A stretch of DNA of 64,000 nucleotides from Endozoicomonas_A sp049275935 (GTDB taxonomy: Bacteria > Pseudomonadota > Gammaproteobacteria > Pseudomonadales > Endozoicomonadaceae). The notes under the pieces were generated by a model, which was not told the DNA's origin, ran no database searches, and saw only the letters and a program-made list of their open reading frames with translations. Positions within the stretch are counted from its first letter, which is position 1; each line of letters begins with the position of its first letter. Shown here piece by piece: positions 19,296 through 28,874 of this stretch. The translations under genes and the position numbers were made by a program. The stretch spans positions 5,270,001 through 5,334,000 of the forward strand of contig NZ_CP184830.1 of NCBI RefSeq assembly GCF_049275935.1. Direction: 5' to 3'.

Positions 19296-20804
19296 ATGAC
19301 GACTGAGAAGAAATACGTTGTTTCATTAGACCAGGGTACTACAAGCTCCCGAGCCATTATCTTTAATCACGACGGTGACATGGTGGGAACTTCACAGCGT
19401 GAATTTACCCAGCACTACCCACAGGCGGGTTGGGTTGAGCACGACCCGATGGAAATCTGGGCGACCCAAAGTTCTGTGCTGACGGAAGTTCTGGCTAAAA
19501 CAGGTATTCGTTCTGACGAAATCGCTGCTCTGGGTATCACCAATCAGCGTGAAACCACTGTCGTTTGGGATAAGAACACTGGCCGCCCTGTTTATAACGC
19601 CATTGTATGGCAGTGTCGTCGTACAACCGAAATCTGCGAGCAGCTGAAGAAAGAAGGTCTGGAAAACTATATCCGGGAAACCACCGGTCTGGTTCTGGAT
19701 GCTTATTTTTCGGCAACGAAAATCAAGTGGATTCTGGACAATGTAGAAGGTGCTCGTGAAAAAGCTGAAAACGGCGATCTGCTGTTCGGTACTATCGATA
19801 CCTGGCTGACCTGGAAGCTGACCGAAGGTCGTGCCCATGTCACCGATTATTCTAATGCTTCGCGCACCATGCTGTACGATATCAATAGACTGGACTGGGA
19901 CGAAAATCTGCTGAAGGCTATGGGAATTCCTTCCTCTATGTTACCGGAAGTGAAATCCAGCTCTGAAATTTATGGCCAGACTAACATTGGTGGAAAAGGC
20001 GGTACCCGCATTCCTGTAGCCGGTATTGCGGGGGATCAGCAGGCGGCTCTGTTCGGCCAGATGTGTCATGAAAAAGGTATGGCCAAGAATACCTATGGCA
20101 CAGGATGCTTCCTGCTGATGAATACGGGGAGTGAGCTGGTCAAATCAGAAAACGGTTTGCTGACCACCATAGCTTTCGGTATTGATGGCAAAGTGCAATA
20201 CGCTCTGGAAGGTGCCGTATTTATGGGTGGTGCTTCAGTTCAGTGGCTTCGTGATGAACTGGGACTGATCCGTGATGCTGCCGACACGGAATATTTCGCC
20301 AATAAAGTCGACGACACTAACGGTGTTTATGTTGTGCCTGCTTTTGTAGGTCTGGGTGCCCCTTACTGGGATCCCTACGCGCGTGGTGCGATCTTTGGCC
20401 TGACCCGGGGAGCTAACCGTAACCACATAGTTCGTGCAACACTGGAAGCCATTGCTTATCAGTCCCGTGATCTGATTGACGCAATGGAACAGGATTCCGG
20501 AATTGAAATGAAACAGTTGCGCGTCGACGGTGGTGCGGTAGCCAATAACTTTTTGATGCAGTTCCAGTCTGACATTCTCGACACTGAAGTGGTTCGCCCG
20601 ACAGTTGTAGAATCCACTGCCGCAGGTTCGGCCTATCTTGCGGGCCTGGCCGTTGGTTTCTGGAAAAGCACTGATGAGTTAAAGGATAAGGTTTCCGTTG
20701 ATCGAGTCTATGCTCCGTCGATGTCCGATGAAGATCGTCTGAAACTTTACGACGGTTGGAAGAAAGCGGTCGTTCGCAGTCAGTCATGGGAAAATCAGGA
20801 GTGA
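19296..20804 (+). CDS. glpK: Glycerol kinase
   Basis: A cytoplasmic FGGY-family kinase converting glycerol and ATP to sn-glycerol-3-phosphate, with 502 residues from the ATG at 19296. The N-terminal phosphate loop is SLDQGTTSSRAIIF. The substrate region is TNQRETTVVWDK, and GTIDTWLTWKLT and the C-terminal VDGGAVANNFLMQFQSDIL are FGGY signatures. The frame is open from an upstream TTG at 19290, but ATG fits the family start MTTEKKYVV. It is the downstream partner of glpF; no glpD or glpR is in the window. Confidence 0.96.
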   Translation: MTTEKKYVVSLDQGTTSSRAIIFNHDGDMVGTSQREFTQHYPQAGWVEHDPMEIWATQSSVLTEVLAKTGIRSDEIAALGITNQRETTVVWDKNTGRPVYNAIVWQCRRTTEICEQLKKEGLENYIRETTGLVLDAYFSATKIKWILDNVEGAREKAENGDLLFGTIDTWLTWKLTEGRAHVTDYSNASRTMLYDINRLDWDENLLKAMGIPSSMLPEVKSSSEIYGQTNIGGKGGTRIPVAGIAGDQQAALFGQMCHEKGMAKNTYGTGCFLLMNTGSELVKSENGLLTTIAFGIDGKVQYALEGAVFMGGASVQWLRDELGLIRDAADTEYFANKVDDTNGVYVVPAFVGLGAPYWDPYARGAIFGLTRGANRNHIVRATLEAIAYQSRDLIDAMEQDSGIEMKQLRVDGGAVANNFLMQFQSDILDTEVVRPTVVESTAAGSAYLAGLAVGFWKSTDELKDKVSVDRVYAPSMSDEDRLKLYDGWKKAVVRSQSWENQE

Positions 20805-20822
20805 TGTAAATTTCCTGATACT

Positions 20823-20861
20823 ATTGCAAATGAGCCTGCTCAGGCAGGCTCGCGATTGCAA
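20823..20861. terminator. Bidirectional hairpin between glpK and rarD
   Basis: GAGCCTGC-TCAG-GCAGGCTC is a perfect 8-bp stem, and an outer ATTGCAA/TTGCAAT pair extends it. It lies between two convergent genes, which fits a shared terminator, although neither side has a strong T run. Confidence 0.6.
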
Positions 20862-20871
20862 TGGGGGTTAT

Positions 20872-21798
20872 TTACTCTGCGCTCTGAGTCTTGACTGAGT
20901 TCGGTTTCTGGTTCATTGGAGATGACTTTTTACGCAAGCCATCAAAGGTGAAAATAATCAGGGCCAGCCAGATCAGACCAAAGGTGATTAATTGAGCCTG
21001 AGTCACCTGTTCTTTGTAGACGAACAGTCCAACCAAAAAAGAAATGGATGGACCAAGATACTGCAGGATACCGATTGTGGTTAATGTCAGCTTTTTGGCC
21101 GCCGTGATAAACAAAACCAGAGGGACGGTGGTCACCAATCCGGCCAGAGACAACAGTAGACTGGTGTGAGGGTCCGAGAAACGGAAACTGTGGTTGCCAC
21201 TTTTGTAGAGCCAGAAAAAATATCCCAGAGTCACTGGCAGCAGAATCAGAGTTTCGAAAGCCAGGCCAGGTACAGCCTCCACCTGAGTCTTTTTCCTGAC
21301 CAGTCCGTACAAGCCAAAACACATAGCCAGGGCAAAAGCAACCCAGGGCACAATACCTAACATCAGTATCTGATAGATGACAGCGACAGTAGCCAGCAGG
21401 ATAGCAATCTGTTTGAGCGGTGACAGTTTTTCATTCAAAAACAGATAGCCCAGAAGAACATTAAACAGTGGGTTGATGTAATAACCGAGACTGGTTTCAA
21501 GAATCCTGTCATTGGTCACACCCCAGATAAAGATCAACCAGTTTGCACCAACGAGAATAGCGGATAGTGTCAGTGTTCCCGACAGTTTGATACTGGAGAA
21601 AATCTGCTTTAGCTCTGAAATCGTACCTGTTATTTTCAGTAGGGCCAGCAGCAATAAAGCTGACCAGAATACGCGGTGTCCCAATACTTCCAGCGGAGGT
21701 GCGTGTTCCAGAGCTTTGAAATAAATGGGTACCAGCCCCCAGATGGTAAAGGCCATTATACCCAATGCAAAGCCAGAGAAATCTCGTTGTTCGGACAC
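20872..21798 (-). CDS. rarD: RarD-type EamA (DMT superfamily) transporter
   Basis: An inner-membrane protein of 308 residues with about ten hydrophobic helices in two EamA repeats. Its start (FALGIMAFTIWGLVPIYFKAL) and the HRVFWSALLLLALL segment are typical of RarD, a chloramphenicol-sensitivity-associated permease whose natural substrate is uncertain. The C-terminal 20 residues are polar. It is convergent with glpK. Family assignment is secure, substrate unknown. Confidence 0.88.
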   Translation of the reverse strand: MSEQRDFSGFALGIMAFTIWGLVPIYFKALEHAPPLEVLGHRVFWSALLLLALLKITGTISELKQIFSSIKLSGTLTLSAILVGANWLIFIWGVTNDRILETSLGYYINPLFNVLLGYLFLNEKLSPLKQIAILLATVAVIYQILMLGIVPWVAFALAMCFGLYGLVRKKTQVEAVPGLAFETLILLPVTLGYFFWLYKSGNHSFRFSDPHTSLLLSLAGLVTTVPLVLFITAAKKLTLTTIGILQYLGPSISFLVGLFVYKEQVTQAQLITFGLIWLALIIFTFDGLRKKSSPMNQKPNSVKTQSAE

Positions 21799-21993
21799 TC
21801 TTTTTCCTTAAATGGTTACTTCTAATTACGCAGTTATGGTGACGAGCATGGTGTTCTGTTTTTCACGAAGGGACATTGTGCCTGAACATTTGTTTCGAGT
21901 TAACCCACTTCTCTATTGATAAGCACGCATTGAGAAAAAAGCCCTTAAGCCGATGACTTTACTGATGGATGAGTAAAGGATGCAAAGGCTGCG

Positions 21994-22893
21994 ATGCGAT
22001 GGATTACCGGTTTTACGATAGTTCTGTTGAGTCTGTTTACTCAGGCCGAAGTGCGGTTACCTGTTTATCGTGTAGCGATCATCGATCGCTTTTTCCCTCC
22101 GGCCGAAGGTTTTAAAAATGATGAAGAGCGAGTTCTCCATGGTTGGCTGTATGGCATGATGGACTTAGACGACGATGAACGTCGGGAGCCTTTTTATCAT
22201 GGTGATGTGGTTCGGATGATAGCGTCTCACCCTCAGATTACGTTTATCCAATACCCGATTCTGGATGGGAAAAAGCCCATGTCAGAAATCCTCGTCAACC
22301 TTCAGAATATTCTGGCTCGCTTCGAAAAACAGCCCGTTGATGCCGTTCTTCTTTCCTGGGAGTCTTCCACGTTGATCAGCACATTCAAAGCGCCACTTCA
22401 GTTGCAGCGGGCAGGAGAGTATAAGAAGAAAGTCAGGGAGATGGGGCAGGCGGATGAAGTCTGGAAAACCACTTACCAGATTATAATGGCTCTGGAGGCA
22501 CTTACCACTCAGGGTATACAGGTCTATACCATAGCCGGTAATGGCGGGAGAGGAATGATCAATACCTTTTCTCTTGCGGATGATGTAGTCACGGTCGGCT
22601 CTGTGGAACCAGAGTTGCAACACTTTGTTGCTAATAATCCCTTTGTTGATACTTACGCCCGGGCTGCCTACGAAGTCATCCGTATTGATGATTCTGAAGG
22701 TAAGCCCGTTGGTTATGACCTCAATGGCGACCAGTGTGTAGATATTCCCTTAAATCGACTGACCGGCTATTCACGAAAAATGACAGAGTACCCTAAAAAA
22801 TTCTGGCGATTGCTGACAGGTTCTTCATTTGCCGCTCCTGCTGCTCTCAAGGCGGCATTGTTTAACAGCCTGCCGCTAAGAGCCTGTCACTGA
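21994..22893 (+). CDS. Compact secreted subtilase-like (S8 family-like) protein
   Basis: The protein has 299 residues with an N-terminal signal peptide (MRWITGFTIVLLSLFTQA). All subtilisin landmarks appear in order but in weak form: VAIIDRF for the Asp motif, FYHGDVVRMI for the His motif (usually HGTHVA), AGNGG for the oxyanion Asn region, and LTGSSFAAPAALKAAL for the catalytic Ser (usually GTSMAxP). The spacing is compressed compared with classical subtilases of 350 or more residues and there is no obvious propeptide. It is probably a periplasmic or exported serine peptidase of unknown substrate, possibly inactive. It is a single gene flanked by rarD (divergent) and trmJ (convergent). Confidence 0.6.
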   Translation: MRWITGFTIVLLSLFTQAEVRLPVYRVAIIDRFFPPAEGFKNDEERVLHGWLYGMMDLDDDERREPFYHGDVVRMIASHPQITFIQYPILDGKKPMSEILVNLQNILARFEKQPVDAVLLSWESSTLISTFKAPLQLQRAGEYKKKVREMGQADEVWKTTYQIIMALEALTTQGIQVYTIAGNGGRGMINTFSLADDVVTVGSVEPELQHFVANNPFVDTYARAAYEVIRIDDSEGKPVGYDLNGDQCVDIPLNRLTGYSRKMTEYPKKFWRLLTGSSFAAPAALKAALFNSLPLRACH

Positions 22894-22904
22894 CCTGCAA
22901 AACG

Positions 22905-23666
22905 TCATTCGTTGTCTTTTTTGATGGGGCTATTTTCCCTGCTGACTGACTTTTGGACAGCGGCAAGAATGCCTCTGAGCATATTCAGTTCTTTGGCTTC
23001 AGGCCTGGCCCGGTTATACAGACGACGAAGGCGGGTCATTACCAGACCAGGGTGCTGTTTGATAATAAAGTTGATGTTGTTGAGTGTCTCTTCCAGGTGC
23101 TCGTAGAAATATTCAAGCTCACGGGCCAGTGGATATTCTTCTGCTTCGTTGCCTGAGAAATCCGGCTGGCTCTTGCGCAATTCTGCCTTGCGAATGTCGT
23201 AGCAGAGAATCTGAATGGCAGAAGCCACGTTGAGCACAGGGTATTCAGGGTTAGCATCAATGGAGACATGATAATGACATTTCTCCAGCTCTTGATTGGT
23301 GAGTCCCATAGTCTCCTGACCAAAAACCAGTGCCACCGGATTTCGGGGCGCTTCAGCAACCAGCTTGTCGGCACAAACTTCAGCCGTCAGCATGGGGCGG
23401 TTAAAGGTATGGTTGCGGGTGCGGGCACTGGTTCCTATTACCATTGAGCAGTCAGCAATTGCTTCATCCAGGGTCTGAAATACTCTGGCAGCCGCCAGAA
23501 CGTTCTGGGCTCCTGCTGCCATGGATTCGGCATCCGGATCCGGGAATCGTTGCGGGGAGACCAGGCAAAGATTTGAGAGTCCCATGGTTTTCATGGCCCT
23601 GGCGGCGGAGCCAATGTTTCCGGGATGAAAGGTATTGATCAGAATAATGCGAATGTTAGACAGCAT
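22905..23666 (-). CDS. trmJ: tRNA (cytidine/uridine-2'-O-)-methyltransferase TrmJ
   Basis: A SPOUT-class methyltransferase that 2'-O-methylates position 32 of tRNAs. The N-terminal RNA and SAM fold is marked by HPGNIGSAARAMKTMGL, TSARTRNH, ALVFGQETMGLTNQEL and a C-terminal knot segment (YPVLNVASAIQILCYD). A helical C-terminal extension ends in a lysine-rich tail. The frame opens at a GTG at 23684, but the ATG at 23666 (MLSNIRIILINTFHPGN) matches the family start. It is usually next to suhB or iscR in other genomes; neither is present here. Confidence 0.93.
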   Translation of the reverse strand: MLSNIRIILINTFHPGNIGSAARAMKTMGLSNLCLVSPQRFPDPDAESMAAGAQNVLAAARVFQTLDEAIADCSMVIGTSARTRNHTFNRPMLTAEVCADKLVAEAPRNPVALVFGQETMGLTNQELEKCHYHVSIDANPEYPVLNVASAIQILCYDIRKAELRKSQPDFSGNEAEEYPLARELEYFYEHLEETLNNINFIIKQHPGLVMTRLRRLYNRARPEAKELNMLRGILAAVQKSVSRENSPIKKDNE

Positions 23667-23873
23667 CGTAACCCGAATTAGCACTGAGAAGAGGGGTTAA
23701 AAGCAGGTCATTATACGTTGAGTCGTTTTAACTTACGACCGGTTGGGTGAAACCGGATTGAATTATTGCCATTCCATCTGAAGAGTGACGGTAATTTACT
23801 GTTGCCTGACTGTATAACCACCCGAGTTCAGATAGAATAGTCTTCTTTTCCCCCTCAGGTTGTGTCCTCTGCT

Positions 23874-25649
23874 ATGAGTCGTATTACGGAGAAGCAGGCT
23901 TATAAATGGTTGATTGGCCAGCTCAGTCCTACCCGGAACTGGTTGCTGGTAGCCATCATACTGGGCTTGATCAATGGTCTGTTGTTTCTGGCTCAGGCTG
24001 GGTTGCTGGCGAAAATTATTCATCAGATCGTAATGGAAGGCGCAGTCAGGGAGTCTTTGATCCATGACCTGATTCTGACGGCTATGATTATCCTGCTTCG
24101 GGCACTCTGTCATTGGGGCAGGGAGATCACCGGGTTCAGAGCCGGGTTGATCGTCAAGGAGACTATTCGAGGAGCTATTCTCAATAAGCTGAAAGCTCTT
24201 GGCCCTCTTGTCATTGCAGAGCAGCCAGCTGGTAGCTGGTCGACCATGGTGGTAGAGCAGGTGGAAGAGTTACAGGACTTTGTTGCCCGTTACATTCCGC
24301 AAATGGCTCTGGCAGTTCTGGTTCCGCTGGTCATACTCATCGTGGCCTTTCCAGTGAACTGGACTGCCGGTCTGATTTTCCTGGGAACAGCCCCTTTGAT
24401 TCCTGTATTTATGGCCTTGGTCGGGATGAAGGCAGCCGAAGCGAATCGACGGAATTTCCGGGCCTTGGACCGACTGGGTGGTTTTTTCCTTGATCGTTTG
24501 CAGGGCATGGAAACGCTGAGGTTATTTCAGCGGACCTATCATGAGCACCAGTCGCTGAAATCGGCCAGTGAAGACTTTCGACACAAAACCATGCAGGTAC
24601 TGCGACTGGCCTTTCTGTCTTCTACGGTGCTGGAGTTTTTTGCTTCTGTTTCCATTGCTATTCTCGCCGTCTATCTGGGAATGAGCTTTCTGGGCTATCT
24701 GAATTTTGGCAGTTATGGTGCCGGGGTCACGCTCTATACCGGCTTGTTTCTGCTGTTGCTGGCGCCTGAGTTCTATCAGCCATTGCGTGATCTGGGAACG
24801 CACTATCACGCCAAGTCAAAAGCGGTGGGTGCAGCAGAATTGATCCTTGAGCTGCTAGAGCGCAAAGACTCCGGGATGCATCAGGGCAGCAATTCAATGG
24901 CTATGGACGTGCCGGTTTCACTCAGTGCAGATTGTCTGACGGTTCAGGGCAGTGCCGGTGGCAGAGCTTTGCTCAGGGATGTTTCTTTTGATATTGCAGC
25001 TGGCGAGCGAGTGGCCATCATTGGCCCCAGCGGGGCAGGTAAGTCGACCCTGGTAAATACCCTCATGGGGTTCTGGAACTACCAGGGTAAAATCAGAGCC
25101 GCAGGTGAAGACCTCTCCAGCCTGTCAATGGATGACTGGCGCAAAAGAATTGCCTGGCTGGGCCAACAGCCCCTGATTATTCATGGCACGGTCTATGAAA
25201 ATGTTTCATTTGGTCGGGATCTGGATGAATCTCAGGTCAATCGGGCTCTGGCAAAGGCTCAGGCTATGGAGATTGTCGAACAGCTACCGGAAGGGCTGAA
25301 CAGTCTGCTGCAAGAACAGGGAGGCAATCTTTCCGTAGGGCAGGCACAGCGGATAGCTTTGGCAAGAGCTATAGCCGAGCCGGTAAAACTGTTAATTCTC
25401 GATGAGCCAACGGCCAGCCTGGATGCCTACAATGAGCGTCTTGTCCTGGATGCTCTGGAAGCCATCGATCCGCAATGCACTGTCATTACTGTCACCCACC
25501 GACTCAAGCAGATAGATTCGATGGACAGAGTGTTGATGTTTGAAAACGGGGAGTTGGTCGCTGATGGTGAACCCGGTGTCCTCAGGCAACAGTCTGCGGT
25601 GGTGCAAGCTTTTGTGGCCGGTTTAGCAGGGAGTCTGGATGATGAGTGA
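23874..25649 (+). CDS. cydD: Cysteine/glutathione ABC exporter subunit CydD
   Basis: A half-transporter with six N-terminal membrane helices and a C-terminal ABC ATPase. Walker A is GPSGAGKST, the signature is LSVGQAQRIALARA, and Walker B is KLLILDEPTASLD followed by the switch His in VTHRL. With CydC it forms the heterodimer that exports reduced thiols to the periplasm and is needed for cytochrome bd assembly. The frame opens at a GTG at 23862; the ATG at 23874 is chosen, although neither has a strong ribosome site. It overlaps cydC by 11 bases. No cydAB genes are in the window. Confidence 0.92.
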   Translation: MSRITEKQAYKWLIGQLSPTRNWLLVAIILGLINGLLFLAQAGLLAKIIHQIVMEGAVRESLIHDLILTAMIILLRALCHWGREITGFRAGLIVKETIRGAILNKLKALGPLVIAEQPAGSWSTMVVEQVEELQDFVARYIPQMALAVLVPLVILIVAFPVNWTAGLIFLGTAPLIPVFMALVGMKAAEANRRNFRALDRLGGFFLDRLQGMETLRLFQRTYHEHQSLKSASEDFRHKTMQVLRLAFLSSTVLEFFASVSIAILAVYLGMSFLGYLNFGSYGAGVTLYTGLFLLLLAPEFYQPLRDLGTHYHAKSKAVGAAELILELLERKDSGMHQGSNSMAMDVPVSLSADCLTVQGSAGGRALLRDVSFDIAAGERVAIIGPSGAGKSTLVNTLMGFWNYQGKIRAAGEDLSSLSMDDWRKRIAWLGQQPLIIHGTVYENVSFGRDLDESQVNRALAKAQAMEIVEQLPEGLNSLLQEQGGNLSVGQAQRIALARAIAEPVKLLILDEPTASLDAYNERLVLDALEAIDPQCTVITVTHRLKQIDSMDRVLMFENGELVADGEPGVLRQQSAVVQAFVAGLAGSLDDE

Positions 25650-27330
25650 GTTGTTGCCTTATTTAAAGCTTTATCGCAGGCACTGGGGGGCACTGTCTGT
25701 GGGTATGTTTTTGGCTTTGGCAACCTTGTTGTTCAGTCTTGGGTTGCTGGCACTGTCAGGCTGGTTTATCACGGCAACAGCTTTGGCTGGTCTGACGGTC
25801 GTGACCGCTCAGAGATTTGATTTCTTCTCTCCCGGTGCCGGGGTCAGAGGTTTTTCAATCGGTCGTACCGCTGCCCGTTACTTTGAACGTTTGGTGAGTC
25901 ACGATGCGACCTTCAAACTGTTGGCCTGGTTAAGAAGCTGGTTTTTCGAAAAACTGCTCCCACTTTCTCTGACTCAGTTGAAACGTTATCGTAAGGCTGA
26001 ATTGCTTAACCGCCTTGTGGCGGACGTTGATGCCCTGGATCAGCTGTATCTGAGACTGTTCAGTCCGGTTATTGCTGCGGTGCTGGTTGTGATTCTGCTT
26101 TCTCTTGGGCTGAGCTTTTTTAGCCCTGTTCTGGCTCAGGGGGCGCTGCTGCTGATGGGAGTCTGGTTGATCGTTCTGCCGGTGATGTTCTACCGTCTGG
26201 GTTTCAGGAGTGGCCGGGCACAGGGCAAACTTCTGGGGGAGCTGAGACAGAAAGCCCTGGATTATCTGCAGGGCATGGCCGAATCCAGAATTTATGGATC
26301 AGAAGTCCGGATGAGGGAGCGTATCGATGTTACCGGGCAAAATTTGAGTTATATCCAGAGAAAAATGTCAAGGCTGGAGGGGCTAGGTGGTGCGTTGATG
26401 GTGGCAGGGGCTGGTATTTCAGCGGTCATAATGCTCTATCTTGCTGCAGGGGAATACCAGCAAGGCGTTATTTCCGGACCAGTGATGGTTATGTCCGTCT
26501 TTGCAGTACTGGCAGGCTTTGAGGCGTTGATGCCTCTGCCGGGTGCTTTCCAGTTTCTCGGCAATACTCAACTGGCTGCTTCGAGGCTGACAGAGATCCT
26601 TGAAGAAGAAGCTATTGAGTTTGGTGATCAAAGCATTCCGGATGCCTTCAAGGGTCATATCATTTTTCGGGATCTGTGTTTCCAATACCCCGCAGCTGCG
26701 GGAATTTCGGCAGCGGGGCCGATGATTCTGGAGGGCATCAGTCTTGATGTTCCGGCAGGTCAGCACTTGGCGTTACTGGGTAAAACGGGCTGTGGTAAAT
26801 CGACACTGATCCGTATCCTGACCCGGCAGCTACCGGGTTTTGAGGGCAGTATCGAGCTGGGCGGCATTGCTATTAATGAATATTCCGAGGCTTCACTTTA
26901 TCAATTATTAACGGTGATTCCCCAGCAAACCCATGTGTTCAGTACGACGCTGAGGCAAAATCTGAAAATGGCCCGACCCGAAGCGCAAGACAGTGAGCTA
27001 CTGGAAACTGTCAAAGTGGTAGGCCTGGATCGTCTTGCGGCGGCTGAGGGTGAACAGAACCTGCTGGATCTATGGTTGGGACAGGCTGGGATCGCTCTCT
27101 CCGGTGGTGAGCAGCGCAGGCTCGCAATAGCCCGGGCACTCTTGAAAAAGGGTGAAGTGTTGATTATGGATGAAGCCAGTGAAGGTCTGGACCCGGTCAG
27201 TGAGGATCATTTGATGAATCTGATTCTGGACGCATACCGGGATAAAACCGTCATTATGATTACTCATAAGAAGGCCATGCTGGAGCGCATGGACCGAGTG
27301 ATTCGAATGGATGGCGGACGTATTGTCTAG
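25639..27330 (+). CDS. cydC: Cysteine/glutathione ABC exporter subunit CydC
   Basis: The partner half-transporter of CydD, 563 residues. There are six membrane helices in the first 300 residues, with the family-typical GVRGFSIGRTAARYFERLVSHD. The ABC ATPase has Walker A GKTGCGKST, signature LSGGEQRRLAIARAL, and Walker B EVLIMDEASEGLDP. The second Walker B and D-loop are slightly divergent (ASEGLD), as is common in one half of heterodimeric exporters. The overlap with cydD indicates translational coupling. Confidence 0.93.
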   Translation: MMSELLPYLKLYRRHWGALSVGMFLALATLLFSLGLLALSGWFITATALAGLTVVTAQRFDFFSPGAGVRGFSIGRTAARYFERLVSHDATFKLLAWLRSWFFEKLLPLSLTQLKRYRKAELLNRLVADVDALDQLYLRLFSPVIAAVLVVILLSLGLSFFSPVLAQGALLLMGVWLIVLPVMFYRLGFRSGRAQGKLLGELRQKALDYLQGMAESRIYGSEVRMRERIDVTGQNLSYIQRKMSRLEGLGGALMVAGAGISAVIMLYLAAGEYQQGVISGPVMVMSVFAVLAGFEALMPLPGAFQFLGNTQLAASRLTEILEEEAIEFGDQSIPDAFKGHIIFRDLCFQYPAAAGISAAGPMILEGISLDVPAGQHLALLGKTGCGKSTLIRILTRQLPGFEGSIELGGIAINEYSEASLYQLLTVIPQQTHVFSTTLRQNLKMARPEAQDSELLETVKVVGLDRLAAAEGEQNLLDLWLGQAGIALSGGEQRRLAIARALLKKGEVLIMDEASEGLDPVSEDHLMNLILDAYRDKTVIMITHKKAMLERMDRVIRMDGGRIV

Positions 27331-27359
27331 GAGGCTTATATGGTCCACAAATGTTATCG

Positions 27360-28253
27360 TCATGACGGTTTTTTTGGACGACCTTTCTCGTCCAGTTCGG
27401 TATCAAAGTCGACAAGGTTGTCATCACTGCCTTGTCGCTCGCTCAGAAATTGAGCGGTCTCCTGCTTTTGACGGTCACCGATCACTTTTCTCAGCAGGTT
27501 CTGCTCGGATAGCTGATGACTTTCCGGGTGGGTCGCCAATTCATCCCGGCAGGCTTTCAGGAGTTCGATCTGTTCACTGGGGGTATAGTTGCCAATAAAA
27601 CTGTCCAGATACATATCGGCTGATTCCTCATCATGATCGAGATTGAGAAGTTTTTCGTTATATTTCTCCTTTCTTTCAATCTCATCCGGGGTATCTGTGG
27701 GCAATACGGTTAACAGGCTTTCCCTTTGACCAGCGGCTTCAGAGGGATGCAGCAGCTTAACTGCAATGCTCAGACGCAGGGACATGCGGGCCGCATGATT
27801 GCGATTAAGGCCCAGGCTGGCAAATTGCTCCATCTGCCAGGGGATAAGCTCTGCCTCCAGAAAGTGTTCCGGGAAAGGTTGATCGTTTTCAATGCACCAG
27901 AGAGCAAAACTGTACGGGTCTTTTTGCCAGAGTTCCCGGGCGAGGCGGGTGCGCTCAACAAGCTCCTGTTGAGGAATGTTGGCAGGAAAAAAATTCTGGT
28001 CAACCAGTCCAGCCCCGGCAACACTTCGAGCCCACCGGCATTCGCGAATTTCCCGTTCATTGATCTTTTTATTACTGAGCCAGCCCCGGCCCCTGAGTAT
28101 ATCGGCCAGCTTAAGACCGAAACCCTTTACTTTTCTGACCACACGCCTTCCGAGCCAGAGAGGCTTATTCTCAGATGTCTGCTGGCTTGTGGGAATGTCC
28201 TGAAGAAGGTCCTGGCGAAGTATATTGAGGCAGTTTTCAACGCTGCTGGTCAT
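27360..28253 (-). CDS. Hypothetical protein, 297 residues
   Basis: The family is not recognised. The protein is soluble with no signal peptide or membrane segment. Residues 1-70 are basic (RRVVRKVKGFGLKLADILRG), the middle is helical with several Trp residues (SFALWCIENDQPFPEHF), and the end is highly charged and finishes in DEKGRPKKPS. AGGGA lies 7 bases before the ATG. It is convergent with cydC, with 29 bases between stops. The composition looks native rather than transferred. Confidence 0.7.
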   Translation of the reverse strand: MTSSVENCLNILRQDLLQDIPTSQQTSENKPLWLGRRVVRKVKGFGLKLADILRGRGWLSNKKINEREIRECRWARSVAGAGLVDQNFFPANIPQQELVERTRLARELWQKDPYSFALWCIENDQPFPEHFLEAELIPWQMEQFASLGLNRNHAARMSLRLSIAVKLLHPSEAAGQRESLLTVLPTDTPDEIERKEKYNEKLLNLDHDEESADMYLDSFIGNYTPSEQIELLKACRDELATHPESHQLSEQNLLRKVIGDRQKQETAQFLSERQGSDDNLVDFDTELDEKGRPKKPS

Positions 28254-28402
28254 GATTAAGTCCCTGTAGAGCTGTCCTTATTGTGTTTTGAAAGAAGACA
28301 CTCTCAGTATAGAAGGCTACCCATGACGGCTTATGACAGCTTGTCATGCAGGTAGTGATCAATTTTATCAGTCATGGGTCACTCTGTGGCGGATCAATTT
28401 AT

Positions 28403-28684
28403 TCAAAGTTTAATCGCAGTGGGGAGAACTGATCTGGCAAAATCTCCGGAACCATCGTTGTCTAACACAATATCGATTTTCTGTTCACCCAGTTCACCAT
28501 GCAGATCAGCGAGAATATTGAGTTTATCTGCAAAGCCCAGTGTTTGTGAAGTTACCAGCAGATCAATATCGCCGCCTTTCTTACCGCTGTCGGCACGCGA
28601 ACCAAACAATAGAATCACTGCCTTTGCATCGTAACCTTGAATGACCTTTTTGATGATCTGTTGTTCCTGTTCAGTCAATCTCAT
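28403..28684 (-). CDS. Small nucleotidyltransferase-domain protein (MNT type)
   Basis: 93 residues. LLFGSRADSGKKGGDIDLLV is the GSx(10)DxD motif of minimal nucleotidyltransferases, which binds two metal ions and NTP. Such proteins usually pair with a HEPN toxin (MntA-HepT type, where the MNT protein AMPylates HepT). No HEPN-like gene (Rx4-6H motif) is found on either side, so it is an orphan antitoxin or has another target. The N-terminal helix LTEQEQQIIKKVIQGY is usual for the group. Confidence 0.8.
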   Translation of the reverse strand: MRLTEQEQQIIKKVIQGYDAKAVILLFGSRADSGKKGGDIDLLVTSQTLGFADKLNILADLHGELGEQKIDIVLDNDGSGDFARSVLPTAIKL

Positions 28685-28874
28685 AATGATTATCCGGATG
28701 ATTTTCGGGGAAAATTATATCGTTTCACAGGTGCCAGAAAAAGCTCTCGACGGGTCTTGCATTATTTTTGTGTTTACTTGCTGCCTGTAAAAGAGATGTG
28801 TTGTTCCAGGGGTATGATAAAGATTCAGGCAACCAGCCACCCGGTATTCACTCAGAATTCCGGGCGCTATGGGT

